Shown in pieces: positions 26,601-35,372 of a DNA stretch of 64,000 bases (the stretch's first letter is position 1; each line of letters opens with the position of its first letter). The stretch comes from Pseudomonas sp. HMWF032. GTDB taxonomy: Bacteria > Pseudomonadota > Gammaproteobacteria > Pseudomonadales > Pseudomonadaceae. The stretch lies in assembly GCF_003060885.1 (NCBI RefSeq), contig NZ_QAIG01000008.1:99904-163903 (forward strand), given 5' to 3'. The translations under genes were made by a program, and so were the position numbers. Below the pieces are notes generated by a model. It had not been told where the DNA came from. It did not search any database and worked only from the letters and a program-made list of their open reading frames with translations.

Positions 26601-27149
26601 CTAGCCAGCCCAGCGTGGTGCCTGGGCCTCGTGCTCGACACGCAGGCCGTTCACCACAAACGAGACCGCGTGATAAAAACCCACCAGCACCAGGCACTCG
26701 ATCAGTTGTGCCTCAGTGAATGCTGAACTGAGTTGCTGCCACAGACGATCCTCCACCGCTGCGCTGCTATGCAGGCTGTCAGCCAGCGCCAGCAACGCCT
26801 GCTCAGTCGAACTCCATAACCCGCCATCAGTCACGACGGCGCAGGTATCGGCCAGCTGCTCAGGGCTGAACCCCGCCTGACCATTGAATGCGGCAACGTG
26901 CACCCCCCACTCATACTCCGCGCCGCAACGTGCCGTGGTGCGCAGGATCAGCAGTTCACGCTCGCGCAGGCTGATGCTGCCACGATCAAGCAAGCCTGCA
27001 GCCAGCAACCGCTGCAGCACCCGCGGGTTGTGCGCCATGCTGCGAAACAGTTTCAACGGCGGCATACCGGGCGGCATAACCCGATCAAACGCCGCCTGCA
27101 CATCAGAGGTATAGGGTGGTTGCACGGGCTGAATACGCGGGCTGTACAT
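26601..27149 (-). CDS. Carboxymuconolactone decarboxylase (AhpD-like) family protein
   Basis: The 182-residue all-helical protein has the CMD core ERELLILRTTARCGAEYEWGVHVAAFNGQAGFS. One cysteine is present in the CGAEYEW stretch, where peroxidase members carry CxxC, so AhpD-type disulfide chemistry is unlikely. The ATG at 27149 has AGGAG eight bases upstream. It is divergent from an HxlR regulator with two operator-like repeats between them, suggesting redox- or aldehyde-responsive control. Confidence 0.88.
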   Translation of the reverse strand: MYSPRIQPVQPPYTSDVQAAFDRVMPPGMPPLKLFRSMAHNPRVLQRLLAAGLLDRGSISLRERELLILRTTARCGAEYEWGVHVAAFNGQAGFSPEQLADTCAVVTDGGLWSSTEQALLALADSLHSSAAVEDRLWQQLSSAFTEAQLIECLVLVGFYHAVSFVVNGLRVEHEAQAPRWAG

Positions 27150-27175
27150 AGGCAATACTCCTGACGGGCTGTTAA

Positions 27176-27192
27176 GCTACGAAAAAAGTAGC
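27176..27192. promoter_or_regulatory. Operator-like repeat 1 (perfect palindrome arms)
   Basis: GCTAC-GAAAAAA-GTAGC has perfect 5-base arms and an A-rich 7-base centre, between the CMD gene and the divergent HxlR gene. A second copy lies at 27209-27225. The spacing fits binding of a winged-helix HxlR dimer at each site. Confidence 0.6.
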
Positions 27193-27208
27193 AAATTCAC
27201 CCTGGACC

Positions 27209-27225
27209 GCTACTAAAAAAGAAGC
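27209..27225. promoter_or_regulatory. Operator-like repeat 2
   Basis: GCTAC-TAAAAAA-GAAGC is the imperfect copy of repeat 1, centred 33 bases away, about three helical turns, so both would lie on one face of the DNA. It ends 12 bases before the hxlR-type start codon, a position suited to autorepression. Confidence 0.55.
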
Positions 27226-27236
27226 AAGGAGCCAGC

Positions 27237-27578
27237 ATGGACACCCCGACACCCGGCCAGCCGGTACGTGGCTCGCAAACAGGCCGCCCGATCATGGCAC
27301 TGCTCGACCTGCTGGGTCGCCGCTGGAGCCTGCGTGTGCTCTGGGAACTGCATCAGACCCCGGCCAACTTTCGCGAGTTGCAGAGCCGCTGCGAAGGCGT
27401 ATCGCCCTCCGTGCTCAACACCCGCCTGGGTGAGCTGCGTGACGCCCAGCTGCTGGAGAACGGCGAGCGCGGCTACCAGCTATCGCGCCTGGGTATCGAG
27501 TTGGTCGAACAGTTCCTGCCACTGACCCTGTGGGCCGACAACTGGGCTGCCCAGCTACCGCCCCGGTCAGAAAACTGA
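27237..27578 (+). CDS. HxlR-family winged-helix transcriptional regulator
   Basis: The 113-residue protein is a single HxlR domain: IMALLDLLGRRWSLRVLWELHQTPANFRELQSRCEGVSPSVLNTRLGELRDAQLLE. There is no other domain. One Cys (in RCEGVS) sits in the DNA-binding region, as in redox- or aldehyde-sensing HypR/YodB types, though the usual N-terminal Cys is absent. Divergent from the carboxymuconolactone decarboxylase gene, its likely target. Confidence 0.92.
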   Translation: MDTPTPGQPVRGSQTGRPIMALLDLLGRRWSLRVLWELHQTPANFRELQSRCEGVSPSVLNTRLGELRDAQLLENGERGYQLSRLGIELVEQFLPLTLWADNWAAQLPPRSEN

Positions 27579-27667
27579 TGCACATTGGCGTGCCGTGCCC
27601 TTGCCAGCCCGACGGCACCGCCCTAACCTGCGCGTCTGTAAATCTCCGCTAGTGCCACAGGAAGATC

Positions 27668-28216
27668 ATGTCCCTGGAACAAAACTACACCGCGATCCTT
27701 GGCCAGCTTGGCGAGGACGTGTCCCGCGAAGGCCTGCTCGACACCCCCAAGCGTGCCGCCAAAGCCATGCAGTACCTGTGCAAGGGCTATCAGCAGAGCC
27801 TCGAAGAAGTGACCAACGGCGCACTGTTCAGCTCCGATAACAGTGAAATGGTGCTGGTGAAGAACATCGAGCTGTATTCGCTGTGCGAGCACCACCTGCT
27901 GCCCTTCATTGGCAAAGCCCACGTCGCCTATATCCCCAATGGCAAGGTGCTCGGCCTGTCGAAAGTCGCCCGCATCGTCGACATGTATGCACGCCGCCTG
28001 CAGATCCAGGAAAACCTCAGCCGGCAGATCGCCGAAGCCATCCAACAAGTCACTGGTGCTCTCGGCGTGGCGGTGGTAATCGAAGCCCAGCACATGTGCA
28101 TGATGATGCGCGGCGTGGAGAAGCAGAACTCGTCCATGGTCACCTCGGTGATGCTAGGCGAGTTCCGCGAGAACGCCGCTACGCGCAGCGAGTTCCTCAG
28201 TCTGGTCAATAGCTGA
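27668..28216 (+). CDS. folE: GTP cyclohydrolase I
   Basis: The 182-residue enzyme opens GTP to dihydroneopterin triphosphate for folate synthesis. Zinc and active-site motifs are intact: [32 protein letters not shown], then QEQ-type helix and [22 protein letters not shown] with the second zinc Cys. It is a zinc-dependent FolE1 type. The start at 27668 follows AGGAAG. It is monocistronic, ending in a strong terminator. Confidence 0.96.
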   Translation: MSLEQNYTAILGQLGEDVSREGLLDTPKRAAKAMQYLCKGYQQSLEEVTNGALFSSDNSEMVLVKNIELYSLCEHHLLPFIGKAHVAYIPNGKVLGLSKVARIVDMYARRLQIQENLSRQIAEAIQQVTGALGVAVVIEAQHMCMMMRGVEKQNSSMVTSVMLGEFRENAATRSEFLSLVNS

Positions 28217-28235
28217 TCAATCCAGCGTTAGAAAG

Positions 28236-28258
28236 AACCGGCCATGCGCCGGTTTTTT
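28236..28258 (+). terminator. Intrinsic terminator of folE
   Basis: AACCGGC-CATGC-GCCGGTT is a 7-bp stem with a 5-base loop followed by TTTT, 20 bases after the folE stop. Confidence 0.85.
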
Positions 28259-28616
28259 CATTTCCCCCCGAGACAAACGGCGAGATTCCGCCAAAGCCAG
28301 TTAAAAACGGCCTGGCGCATGGCGAGATCACGCCACCAGCGCACCCGCTCAACCGTCCGCTGATGCGGCAGAGCGCCGCAGCCAGTGGCATCAGGATATC
28401 GGGCACGCTTCTTGCCATTAACCCAGCCACAGCAGTCAACCGCGCCTCCTGGCGTGCCATGACAGGCCAAGCAGCCTGCCATCAGTGCCACTGCCGTTTT
28501 GCACACGACGCCCAGCAAACCTGTCATGCGCCTGTCGCTAAGCGACGGGCACGGCAGTGTTTGCCGCACACAGCCCCTGTGTCGACGCGGGCGTCATCCC
28601 GAGTTCACCGAGTGAG
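28259..28616. other. Intergenic stretch before mqo; possible small minus-strand frame
   Basis: About 360 bases. A minus-strand frame from ATG 28527 to 28258 would encode 89 residues with a lipoprotein-like start (TAVALMAGCLACHG), but its ribosome site is weak and I know no homologue. The right end must carry the mqo promoter. Otherwise nothing is recognised. Confidence 0.3.
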
Positions 28617-28628
28617 ATGATTGGTTCA

Positions 28629-30224
28629 ATGAAAAAACTCCTGTTGGCCCTGCTGTGCTTGAGCGTGATCGGCTGCGCCAAGCAACCCGAGCCGGAAAAA
28701 ACCGTGGATGTTCTGCTGATTGGCGGCGGCATCATGAGCGCCAGCCTGGGCACCTACCTCAACGAGTTGGAGCCGGGCTGGAGCATCGACATTTACGAGC
28801 GCCTCGATCAGGTGGCCAGCGAAAGCTCCAATGCCTGGAACAACGCCGGTACCGGCCACTCGGCCTTCTGCGAACTGAACTACACCCCGCAACTGGCCGA
28901 TGGCAGCATCGACATCAGCAAGGCCGTAGCGATCAATGAAGCCTTCGAGATTTCCAAACAGTTCTGGGCTTACCAGGTTGAACGCAAGGTTCTGAATAAC
29001 CCGACCTCGTTTATCAACAACGTGCCGCATATGAGCTTTGTCTGGGGTGAGGATAACGTTGACTTCCTTAAGAAGCGCCATGCGGCGCTGCAGGCCAGTT
29101 CACTGTTCCGCGGCATGGAATATTCCGAAGATCCACAGCAGATCCAGCAGTGGGCGCCGCTGATCATGCAGGCGCGTACACCGGGACAAACCCTGGCCGC
29201 GACCCGTATGTCGATCGGCACCGACGTCAACTTTGGCGAAATCACCCGTCAGCTGTTCGACTCGCTAAGCCAACAGGACAACATCAGCCTCAACCTGCAG
29301 CATGAAGTGCGCGGCATCGAGCGCAATGCCGACAACACCTGGAACGTACGGGTGGCCGACCTGACCAATGGCGGCGCAGAAAAAACCGTGAATGCCAAGT
29401 TCGTGTTCATTGGTGCCGGCGGCGCAGCGCTGAAATTGCTGCAAATGTCCGGCATCAGCGAAGCCAAAGGCTATGCCGGCTTCCCGGTGGGTGGCTCGTT
29501 CCTCGCCACCAGCAACCCGGAGATCGTCGCCCAGCACCAAGCCAAGGTCTATGGCAAAGCGTCGGTCGGTTCGCCGCCCATGTCCGTGCCGCACTTGGAC
29601 ACTCGGGTGATCGATGGCAAGAAGGTGCTGCTGTTCGGCCCGTTCGCCACCTTCTCCACCAAGTTCCTGAAGAATGGTTCGCTGCTCGACACCTTCAGCG
29701 CCCTGACCACTGACAACATCCTGCCCATGACCCACGCCGGCATCGACAACTTCTCACTCAGCACCTACCTGATGGGCCAGTTGATGCTCAGCCAGGAAGA
29801 CCGCATGGCTTCGCTACGCGAGTATTTCCCCAACGCCCAATCGGCGGATTGGGAGCTGATCCAGGCTGGCCAGCGCGTGCAGATCATCAAAAAAGACGCC
29901 GAACACGGCGGCATTCTGCAGTTCGGCACCGAAGTGGTCAGCGCCGCCGATGGCAGCATCGCCGCGCTGCTCGGCGCCTCTCCTGGTGCCTCGACCGCCG
30001 CGCCGATCATGCTTTCGGTGCTGGAGAAGACCTTCAAGGACAAGATGCAAAGCCCGCAGTGGCAAGCCAAGCTGAAAGAAATCATCCCGTCCTACGGCCA
30101 AAAGCTGAACGACAACCTGGCGCTGACCAACCAGACACGCGCCTGGAGTAGCGAACGCCTGCAACTGGAGTTCGTTGAAGTGCCACCGCTGGCCCTCACC
30201 CCAGAGGTCAGCCAGGCGCAGTAA
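28629..30224 (+). CDS. mqo: Malate:quinone oxidoreductase with lipoprotein-type leader
   Basis: The 531-residue FAD enzyme oxidises malate to oxaloacetate and passes electrons to quinone. The FAD-binding [17 protein letters not shown] lies at about 28-44, followed by [23 protein letters not shown] and later family blocks. It begins [18 protein letters not shown]: a basic start, hydrophobic core and a lipobox-like VIGC with Cys16, so it may be a lipoprotein. MQO is usually a leaderless cytoplasmic-face protein, so this is odd. An in-frame ATG at 28617 is an alternative start. Monocistronic, with a terminator after it. Confidence 0.95.
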   Translation: MKKLLLALLCLSVIGCAKQPEPEKTVDVLLIGGGIMSASLGTYLNELEPGWSIDIYERLDQVASESSNAWNNAGTGHSAFCELNYTPQLADGSIDISKAVAINEAFEISKQFWAYQVERKVLNNPTSFINNVPHMSFVWGEDNVDFLKKRHAALQASSLFRGMEYSEDPQQIQQWAPLIMQARTPGQTLAATRMSIGTDVNFGEITRQLFDSLSQQDNISLNLQHEVRGIERNADNTWNVRVADLTNGGAEKTVNAKFVFIGAGGAALKLLQMSGISEAKGYAGFPVGGSFLATSNPEIVAQHQAKVYGKASVGSPPMSVPHLDTRVIDGKKVLLFGPFATFSTKFLKNGSLLDTFSALTTDNILPMTHAGIDNFSLSTYLMGQLMLSQEDRMASLREYFPNAQSADWELIQAGQRVQIIKKDAEHGGILQFGTEVVSAADGSIAALLGASPGASTAAPIMLSVLEKTFKDKMQSPQWQAKLKEIIPSYGQKLNDNLALTNQTRAWSSERLQLEFVEVPPLALTPEVSQAQ

Positions 30225-30307
30225 GCCGCCTGCTGCGCAATGCAAATTGCCAGAAGCACCTTTTACCGTCGCTCACGCGACACACGCTGCCGCCATGGAT
30301 GGCACGC

Positions 30308-30340
30308 AATAAAAAACCGGCCATAAGCCGGTTTTTTATT
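30308..30340. terminator. Bidirectional terminator between mqo and the DUF3820 gene
   Basis: AATAAAAAACCGGC and its exact complement GCCGGTTTTTTATT flank CATAA: a perfect 14-bp stem with a T-tract on both strands. It serves mqo (plus) and the convergent DUF3820 gene (minus). Confidence 0.9.
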
Positions 30341-30354
30341 GCCCGGTGAAAAAC

Positions 30355-30591
30355 CTACTGCCCCTTGAACGGCACACGCGGCTTGGTGCGTAGCGGGTCG
30401 AGCAGGCCCGACAGGCCGTTGTGGTCGATCTCCTGCATCAGCGCCAGCAGCCGGCCGATTTCACCCTGGGGGAAACCTTCACGGGCAAACCAGTTGAGGT
30501 AATTACCCGGCAGATCGGCGAGCAAACGGCCTTTGTATTTGCCGAACGGCATCTCGCGGGTCACCAGCAACAACAGGTCTTCGGGTTTCAT
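30355..30591 (-). CDS. DUF3820 family protein
   Basis: The 78-residue protein carries the DUF3820 (QSregVF-type) core MPFGKYKGRLLADLPGNYLNWFAREGFPQGEIGRLL. The ATG at 30591 starts KPEDLLLLVTREMPFGKYKG; longer readings run through the opposite promoter. Structure-based suggestions link the family to nucleic-acid or exonuclease accessory roles, but the function is not established. Confidence 0.88.
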   Translation of the reverse strand: MKPEDLLLLVTREMPFGKYKGRLLADLPGNYLNWFAREGFPQGEIGRLLALMQEIDHNGLSGLLDPLRTKPRVPFKGQ

Positions 30592-30725
30592 CGCAGGCTC
30601 GGCAGGGTCAGGTAATCGAGCGCAAATTATGCCGTTCGACCGGGAGCACGGCCAGCGCCGGGCCAATCGCAGCAAACTCGGGTAAGCTGCGCGCCCCTGT
30701 TTATCGACCCAAGGTTTGTCCCCGC

Positions 30726-31097
30726 ATGATTATCAAGGCACTGCGTATCGGCCTCGGCCAGTTGATCATCTTCCTCGACTGGATCAGCCGTCCGGCCAAG
30801 CTCAAGCGCACCGCAGAAGCTCAGGCAGCGGTCGAGCAAAGCGCCAGCAACCTCGCGCTGTACCAATTCCACGCCTGCCCGTTCTGCGTAAAAACCCGCC
30901 GCACCCTGCATAAGCTGAATGTGCCCGTGGCCCTGCGCGATGCAAAGAACGACGTCCAGGCGCGCAACGAGCTGGAACAGCAAGGCGGCAAGATCAAAGT
31001 GCCGTGCCTGCGCATCGAAGAAAACGGCCAGAGCACCTGGCTGTATGAGTCCAAGGCGATCATCGCCTATCTCGACGAGCGCTTCGCAGCCGTCTGA
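30726..31097 (+). CDS. Glutaredoxin/GST N-domain protein with membrane-associating N-terminus
   Basis: The 123-residue protein has a hydrophobic amphipathic start (IKALRIGLGQLIIFLDWISRP) and a thioredoxin-fold domain with active site CPFC (Cys51, Cys54), followed by the cis-proline region KVPCLRI and a GST-like LYESKAIIAYLDERF end. It is likely a membrane-peripheral glutaredoxin reducing disulfides or mixed glutathione disulfides. A strong terminator follows. Confidence 0.9.
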   Translation: MIIKALRIGLGQLIIFLDWISRPAKLKRTAEAQAAVEQSASNLALYQFHACPFCVKTRRTLHKLNVPVALRDAKNDVQARNELEQQGGKIKVPCLRIEENGQSTWLYESKAIIAYLDERFAAV

Positions 31098-31100
31098 ACC

Positions 31101-31136
31101 AACAACCGGGGCCGCTAAGCGGCCCCGGTTGTTTCA
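31101..31136 (+). terminator. Intrinsic terminator of the glutaredoxin-like gene
   Basis: AACAACCGGGGCCGC and GCGGCCCCGGTTGTT form a perfect 15-bp stem with a TAA loop followed by a short T run; it may also act for the convergent cupredoxin gene. Confidence 0.85.
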
Positions 31137-31167
31137 GCGCTATGGCTGATCACTCAGCCCAACGTAT

Positions 31168-31671
31168 TCAGTTCGCCAACACCCGCACCTTACCGACCAT
31201 ACCGGCCTGGTAGTGGCCTGGAATCAGGCAGGCAAAGTCGAATTCACCGACACGGTTGAAGGTCCAGATAACCTCCTCACGCTGTCCCGGTGCCACATGC
31301 GTCATATCCGCTGATTCATGCTGCATGCCCGTGGATGTCGCCATCATCGCAGCATGCGCCTGCAATTCAGCCTGGGTACCGAGCACAAACTCGTGCATGA
31401 CCTGCCCGCCATTGCGATGGATAAAGCGGATGGTTTCGCCCTGCTTGACTTCAAGCTGGTCGGGGCTAAAACGCATCTGATCACTCATGCTGATTTCGAT
31501 GGTACGACTGACCTGCTCCGGCTCGCCGGCAATCCCCCAGGCCTTCTGCTGCTTGGCCGGCGCAGCCGCGTGATGCCCGCCGTGATGCTCGCCAGCGGCC
31601 CACGCAGCGCCACTGCCCAACAGTACGCCCAGACTTAATAGCAACGCGACAGCATTTGAAGATGCACTCAT
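31168..31671 (-). CDS. Periplasmic cupredoxin
   Basis: The 167-residue protein has a signal peptide (cleavage near AWAA, residue 26), a His-rich start (GEHHGGHHAAA) and a type 1 copper domain. The ligands are His93 in MHEFVLG, Cys148, His153 and Met158 in CLIPGHYQAGM. Such proteins accompany copper resistance systems (CopI-like), where they store or pass copper. It is followed upstream on the same strand by a DUF2946-like protein, also typical of copper loci. No CopA pump is in this window. Confidence 0.92.
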   Translation of the reverse strand: MSASSNAVALLLSLGVLLGSGAAWAAGEHHGGHHAAAPAKQQKAWGIAGEPEQVSRTIEISMSDQMRFSPDQLEVKQGETIRFIHRNGGQVMHEFVLGTQAELQAHAAMMATSTGMQHESADMTHVAPGQREEVIWTFNRVGEFDFACLIPGHYQAGMVGKVRVLAN

Positions 31672-31753
31672 GGTTATTTTCTCGAACTAAAAGCTGAATA
31701 AACGCTGTGAGCAGGCCGCTCGATAAAGCTGGCCACACACAACGACACGGTGT

Positions 31754-32167
31754 TCAGACAAGAAATAACCGCGGCGGCCGTTCGAGGGGTTCGCTGATAA
31801 AGCCGATAAATTGATCCAGCCGCGCCAGAGACGGCTCGACCGTTTGCAGTGGGGTATTACTGGCCGCCGCCGTGCTCAGCGCCACCGCACCGACACAAAA
31901 GGCGCAGAGGCTACACAGGCTGTTATCGGTGGCAGTTAGCGACTGGCTGGCGTTGTCGCGGGCGTGATGTTCGCCATGGGTAGACGCCTCAGCAGACGCA
32001 GCCATGCCCATCACGCCCGGATGGTGCGCCGTCACTTGTGGATCAACCTGGGCCATCGGCCCGCCCTGCTGGATTACCGCGCACACCTGCATGCTGAGGG
32101 CAGCCATACTCTGCGCCGGCAGGGTCAGCATCAGCAGGCAGATCAGGGCAGTTCGCAGTGAACGCAT
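31754..32167 (-). CDS. DUF2946-like exported protein, His/Cys-rich
   Basis: The 137-residue protein (start ATG 32167, alternative 32197) has a signal peptide (MRSLRTALICLLMLTLPAQSMAA), a His-rich middle (GEHHARD) and CSLCAFCVGAVALS near the C-terminus. That CxxCxxC cluster with a following hydrophobic segment is the signature of DUF2946, a family common in copper operons. It precedes the cupredoxin by 82 bases on the same strand, so they probably share a promoter. Likely copper binding, unproven. Confidence 0.8.
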   Translation of the reverse strand: MRSLRTALICLLMLTLPAQSMAALSMQVCAVIQQGGPMAQVDPQVTAHHPGVMGMAASAEASTHGEHHARDNASQSLTATDNSLCSLCAFCVGAVALSTAAASNTPLQTVEPSLARLDQFIGFISEPLERPPRLFLV

Positions 32168-32281
32168 GGCAGCGGAAGTTATCGTGAGCAAGGGCATGGA
32201 GGCGGATTATCCGCCCAACAGCAGCTTTGTCCATGCCTGAGCATGGGCAAATGCGCCCATAGCTGGCTATGATCGGAGCCC

Positions 32282-32683
32282 ATGACCAGCACCCCACCCT
32301 TGCGCCAACCCTGCCCACCCGGTGCCTGCGATTGCGGGCGCGAGCAGCTGTTGCAGCAAGCCAACAGCGATGTGCGCATCCTGTTGCTCACCCGCACCGA
32401 GGAAAAGCGCCTGCTAGAGCGCCTGGAAAACCTTGAAAGCCTGGCGGACCTGGAAAAGCTGCAACGGCGCATCTACGAACAACTCGGTGTTCGCGTCGCG
32501 GTTGCCCCAGGCTTCAATGAAGTACGCAGCATGCGCGGCATCGCGATTCAGATCGATGAGTTGCCCGGGCTGTGCCGCAAAACCCGTCAATCGATCCCCA
32601 CGGCCATCCGCAGAGGTCTGGAGAAACGCCCGCAGATCGCCTACGAACTGCTTAACGCCCATGACCTGCTGCGCGATACCTGA
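32282..32683 (+). CDS. Hypothetical protein with N-terminal Cys cluster
   Basis: The 133-residue protein begins TSTPPLRQPCPPGACDCGREQLL, with Cys at 10, 15 and 17, which could bind a metal. A charged helical stretch follows (TRTEEKRLLERLENLESLADLEKLQRRIYEQLG), then a compact domain. I do not recognise a family. It is convergent with the UvrD-like gene, ending 9 bases from it, and divergent from the DUF2946-like gene. Codon use and composition match neighbours. Confidence 0.75.
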   Translation: MTSTPPLRQPCPPGACDCGREQLLQQANSDVRILLLTRTEEKRLLERLENLESLADLEKLQRRIYEQLGVRVAVAPGFNEVRSMRGIAIQIDELPGLCRKTRQSIPTAIRRGLEKRPQIAYELLNAHDLLRDT

Positions 32684-32692
32684 CAGCGTCTA

Positions 32693-34624
32693 TCACTTGC
32701 GCCTCGCCAATATCGCTGTTGCGCCCTGAGCCTTCTGGCAGTACCAGAACACCCGGCTGACCCCACGGGTGATCGCCACATAGGCCAGGCGCAGGCTTTC
32801 ATCCTGCATGGCCTGGTCGTAGCTGTTGCTGAAGAAGCCCGAGTAGGCATACAGCGCATTACGCACCGGATGCGGCTCAGGCGGCATGCAGTCATCGAGG
32901 ATGATCGCCACTTCGGCCTGCAGGCCCTTGGCGCGATGGATGGTGTAGGCCTTGACTGGCAGTTTCTTATCGAGCTGCGCAGTCATGGCCTGCAGCGGCT
33001 CATTACGCCGACTGAGCAGCAACACCGCATTGCGCTCACGGCTGTTGCGCTCGGCGGCGTAGGCGCACTGCTCGCCGATCTGCTTGAGCAGCTCCGGCAA
33101 ACGCGCCTTGCTGTCGAAGCGCTGAATCAGGCGCACGCCATGATCACCCGGCTGCGTGGCTTTGATTGCCTGACTGGCCTTCACCTGTTTGTGCTGCACG
33201 TCGCCCAGCAGCGCTTCGGCGTCACGGATAATCGGCTCAATCGAGCGGTAGTTGTTGGCCAGGGTCAGCACGGCGCTGCACTTGGCTTTGCCTTTCCCGG
33301 GAAAGTGCCGGTCGAAGTCGATAAACAGCTCCGGTGAGCTGCCACGCCAGCCGTAGATCGACTGCCAGTTATCGCCGATGGCCATCAAGCTGACGGCTGT
33401 GCCCTGCCCGGCCAGCGTGCGCTGCACGGCCTGCAGCCACTGGACGATCTGCGGCGAGATGTCCTGAAATTCGTCGATCAGCAGATGGCTAAATAGCGCC
33501 AGCAGCTGTGGCGCAACACTCTGCTCGCCGGCATTTAGCTGCGCCGTCAGCTGGGCAAAGGCGGCGTTGAAGGTCAACAGCCCCTGCTCCTGCAAAGCGC
33601 GCTGAAAATAGGGCCAGAACAGCAGCAATGCTTCAAGAAACTCACGCACGGGCGCCGCAGTGTCGAGGCGTTGCGGCTGCATCGTCGACAGCTCAATGCC
33701 GATGCTCTCGGCAAAGCCGGCCTGGGCGTAGAAGGCTTCATACAGCGGCACGCCGCTGAACTCGCCCGTAAGTTTGAACAGATCAAGCGGGGCCTTGGGA
33801 AGGCGCTTAACCGTATCGGACGGTGGTGGCAGCTGCAGCAGGCTATGCACCTTTTGCCGAAACACCCGCTGCTCGGCATAGCACTGCTGGTAAGCCTGCT
33901 TGAGCAGACGCTGCTGGGCCGGGCGCAGGCGGCCAGCGCTCAGTGGGTTATCCAGTTTGCGGCTCGCCGCCTGCGGGTCGTCCAGTTGTTCAAACCAGCG
34001 CGGATTACCCAGCAGACTCTTGGCCACGCTGCCCATGGCTGAGTGGAAGGTGCGCACGCACTGGCGCGCCTGACTAGCATCGAAGGGATAGTTGAAGAAG
34101 CCCAGGACCTTGAGCAGCTGTTCGCGCAGCTCGGCGCAGGAGGCATTGGTAAAGGAAATCACCGTCAGTTGCTCGGGCTTGATGCCCAGATGGCAGATCA
34201 TAAATGCCACCCGCAGCACCAACGTGGTGGACTTGCCCGAACCGGCCCCGGCGAAGATGCGCGTCAGCGGATGATGGCTGAGGATCATCGCCCACTGTTC
34301 ATCCGATGGCGCACTGAGCACCCCAGCCGTCACCGCCCGCGCCACTTGCTCGCGCATGGCCTGGGCTTGCGCGGCCTCGACCGTCAGCATAGCCGGTCCG
34401 TAAATGCCTTGGACACGCGGTTTACTCGCAGTGCGGCGCGGTTCAGCCGGCGGCTTCGGGTTAGCCGCTTGGCCCTTGCCAGGCGCTTTTTTCGCCCGAG
34501 GCGCTGGCTGGTTTAGCTGCGCAGCCGCATCACGCTCGGCGCGCAGGTAGGCCGTGGTATGAGGGAAGTAGCGCGCCAAAGCAGCGGAAAACAGCCGCTT
34601 ATAGCGCTGAACAGCAGATGGCAT
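32693..34624 (-). CDS. UvrD/Rep-family (SF1A) DNA helicase
   Basis: The 643-residue protein has a basic, Ala/Pro-rich N-terminal extension (about 35-75) and an SF1 helicase core. Motif I is FAGAGSGKST (124-133), motif II IDEFQDISPQ, motif III GDNWQSIYGWRGSSPE, and motif V/VI follow near YTIHRAKGLQAEVAIILDD and RLAYVAITRGVSRVFW. It is shorter than UvrD (about 720) and belongs to a UvrD-like group, not UvrD or RecB itself. DNA 3'-5' unwinding is expected; the pathway is unknown. Confidence 0.92.
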   Translation of the reverse strand: MPSAVQRYKRLFSAALARYFPHTTAYLRAERDAAAQLNQPAPRAKKAPGKGQAANPKPPAEPRRTASKPRVQGIYGPAMLTVEAAQAQAMREQVARAVTAGVLSAPSDEQWAMILSHHPLTRIFAGAGSGKSTTLVLRVAFMICHLGIKPEQLTVISFTNASCAELREQLLKVLGFFNYPFDASQARQCVRTFHSAMGSVAKSLLGNPRWFEQLDDPQAASRKLDNPLSAGRLRPAQQRLLKQAYQQCYAEQRVFRQKVHSLLQLPPPSDTVKRLPKAPLDLFKLTGEFSGVPLYEAFYAQAGFAESIGIELSTMQPQRLDTAAPVREFLEALLLFWPYFQRALQEQGLLTFNAAFAQLTAQLNAGEQSVAPQLLALFSHLLIDEFQDISPQIVQWLQAVQRTLAGQGTAVSLMAIGDNWQSIYGWRGSSPELFIDFDRHFPGKGKAKCSAVLTLANNYRSIEPIIRDAEALLGDVQHKQVKASQAIKATQPGDHGVRLIQRFDSKARLPELLKQIGEQCAYAAERNSRERNAVLLLSRRNEPLQAMTAQLDKKLPVKAYTIHRAKGLQAEVAIILDDCMPPEPHPVRNALYAYSGFFSNSYDQAMQDESLRLAYVAITRGVSRVFWYCQKAQGATAILARRK

Positions 34625-34738
34625 TCGCGACCCAGCCAGAAGATAGATCGTTGAATGATAAGTGCTTTTTACGGCGAGCTGGCGACTGAGCGATGAGAAA
34701 GCGCAGCGCCTCTCACCGCTCAGCTCATCCGACGGTTA

Positions 34739-35341
34739 TCAGTCGAGCATGCCGACATAACGCGGGTGGCTAGCAACCCGCGCCAGCCAGGTGCGAATGG
34801 CCGGATACGGCGTCAGGTCAAAGCCGCCTTCGTCCGCCACATGGGTGTAGGCGTACAGCGCGATATCGGCAATCGAGAAGTTCTCCCCAACCAGATACGG
34901 CGTGCGCTGCAGCTGCTTCTCCATCACTTTGAGCGCCTTATGACCGCGCACATGGCACTCCTCGTACTCTGCGCGGCGCGCTTCAGGCAGGCCCTGATAC
35001 AGCTGGATAAAGCGCGCCACCGCGACATAAGGCTCATGGCTGTATTGCTCGAAAAACTGCCACTGCAGCACCTGGGTGCGCAGGCGCGGCTCGGTTGGCA
35101 GAAACGCACTGCCATCAGCGAGGAAGTTGAGGATGGCATTGGATTCCCACAGGCAGGTGCCGTCGTCCAGCTCCAGTACCGGGATCTTGCCGTTGGGATT
35201 CTTGGCCAGAAAAACATCGCTCTGGGTCTCGCCCTTGAGGATATCGATCGGAATCCACTCATAGGGCTGATCCAGCAGATGCAGCATCAGCTTGACCTTG
35301 TAGCAGTTGCCCGAGCGGTAATCGCCATAAACCTTGTACAT
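34739..35341 (-). CDS. Glutathione S-transferase family protein
   Basis: The 200-residue protein has a thioredoxin-fold N-domain (MYKVYGDYRSGNCYKVKLML, then NPNGKIPVLELDDG and LWESNAIL) and a helical C-domain with YLVGENFSIADIALYAYTHVADEGGFDL. Ser or Cys at 10-13 would contact glutathione. It lies 31 bases after the aminotransferase gene on the same strand, so both may be in one operon under a MarR-type site. Substrate unknown. Confidence 0.92.
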   Translation of the reverse strand: MYKVYGDYRSGNCYKVKLMLHLLDQPYEWIPIDILKGETQSDVFLAKNPNGKIPVLELDDGTCLWESNAILNFLADGSAFLPTEPRLRTQVLQWQFFEQYSHEPYVAVARFIQLYQGLPEARRAEYEECHVRGHKALKVMEKQLQRTPYLVGENFSIADIALYAYTHVADEGGFDLTPYPAIRTWLARVASHPRYVGMLD

Positions 35342-35372
35342 ATCGCCCTCCTAACCTGCTTGAACGCGTGGA

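Noticed and set aside
28258..28527. Small minus-strand lipoprotein-like frame before mqo
   Set aside because: A lipobox-like MAGC is present, but the ribosome site is weak and the rest has no pattern I trust; kept only as a note in the intergenic entry.
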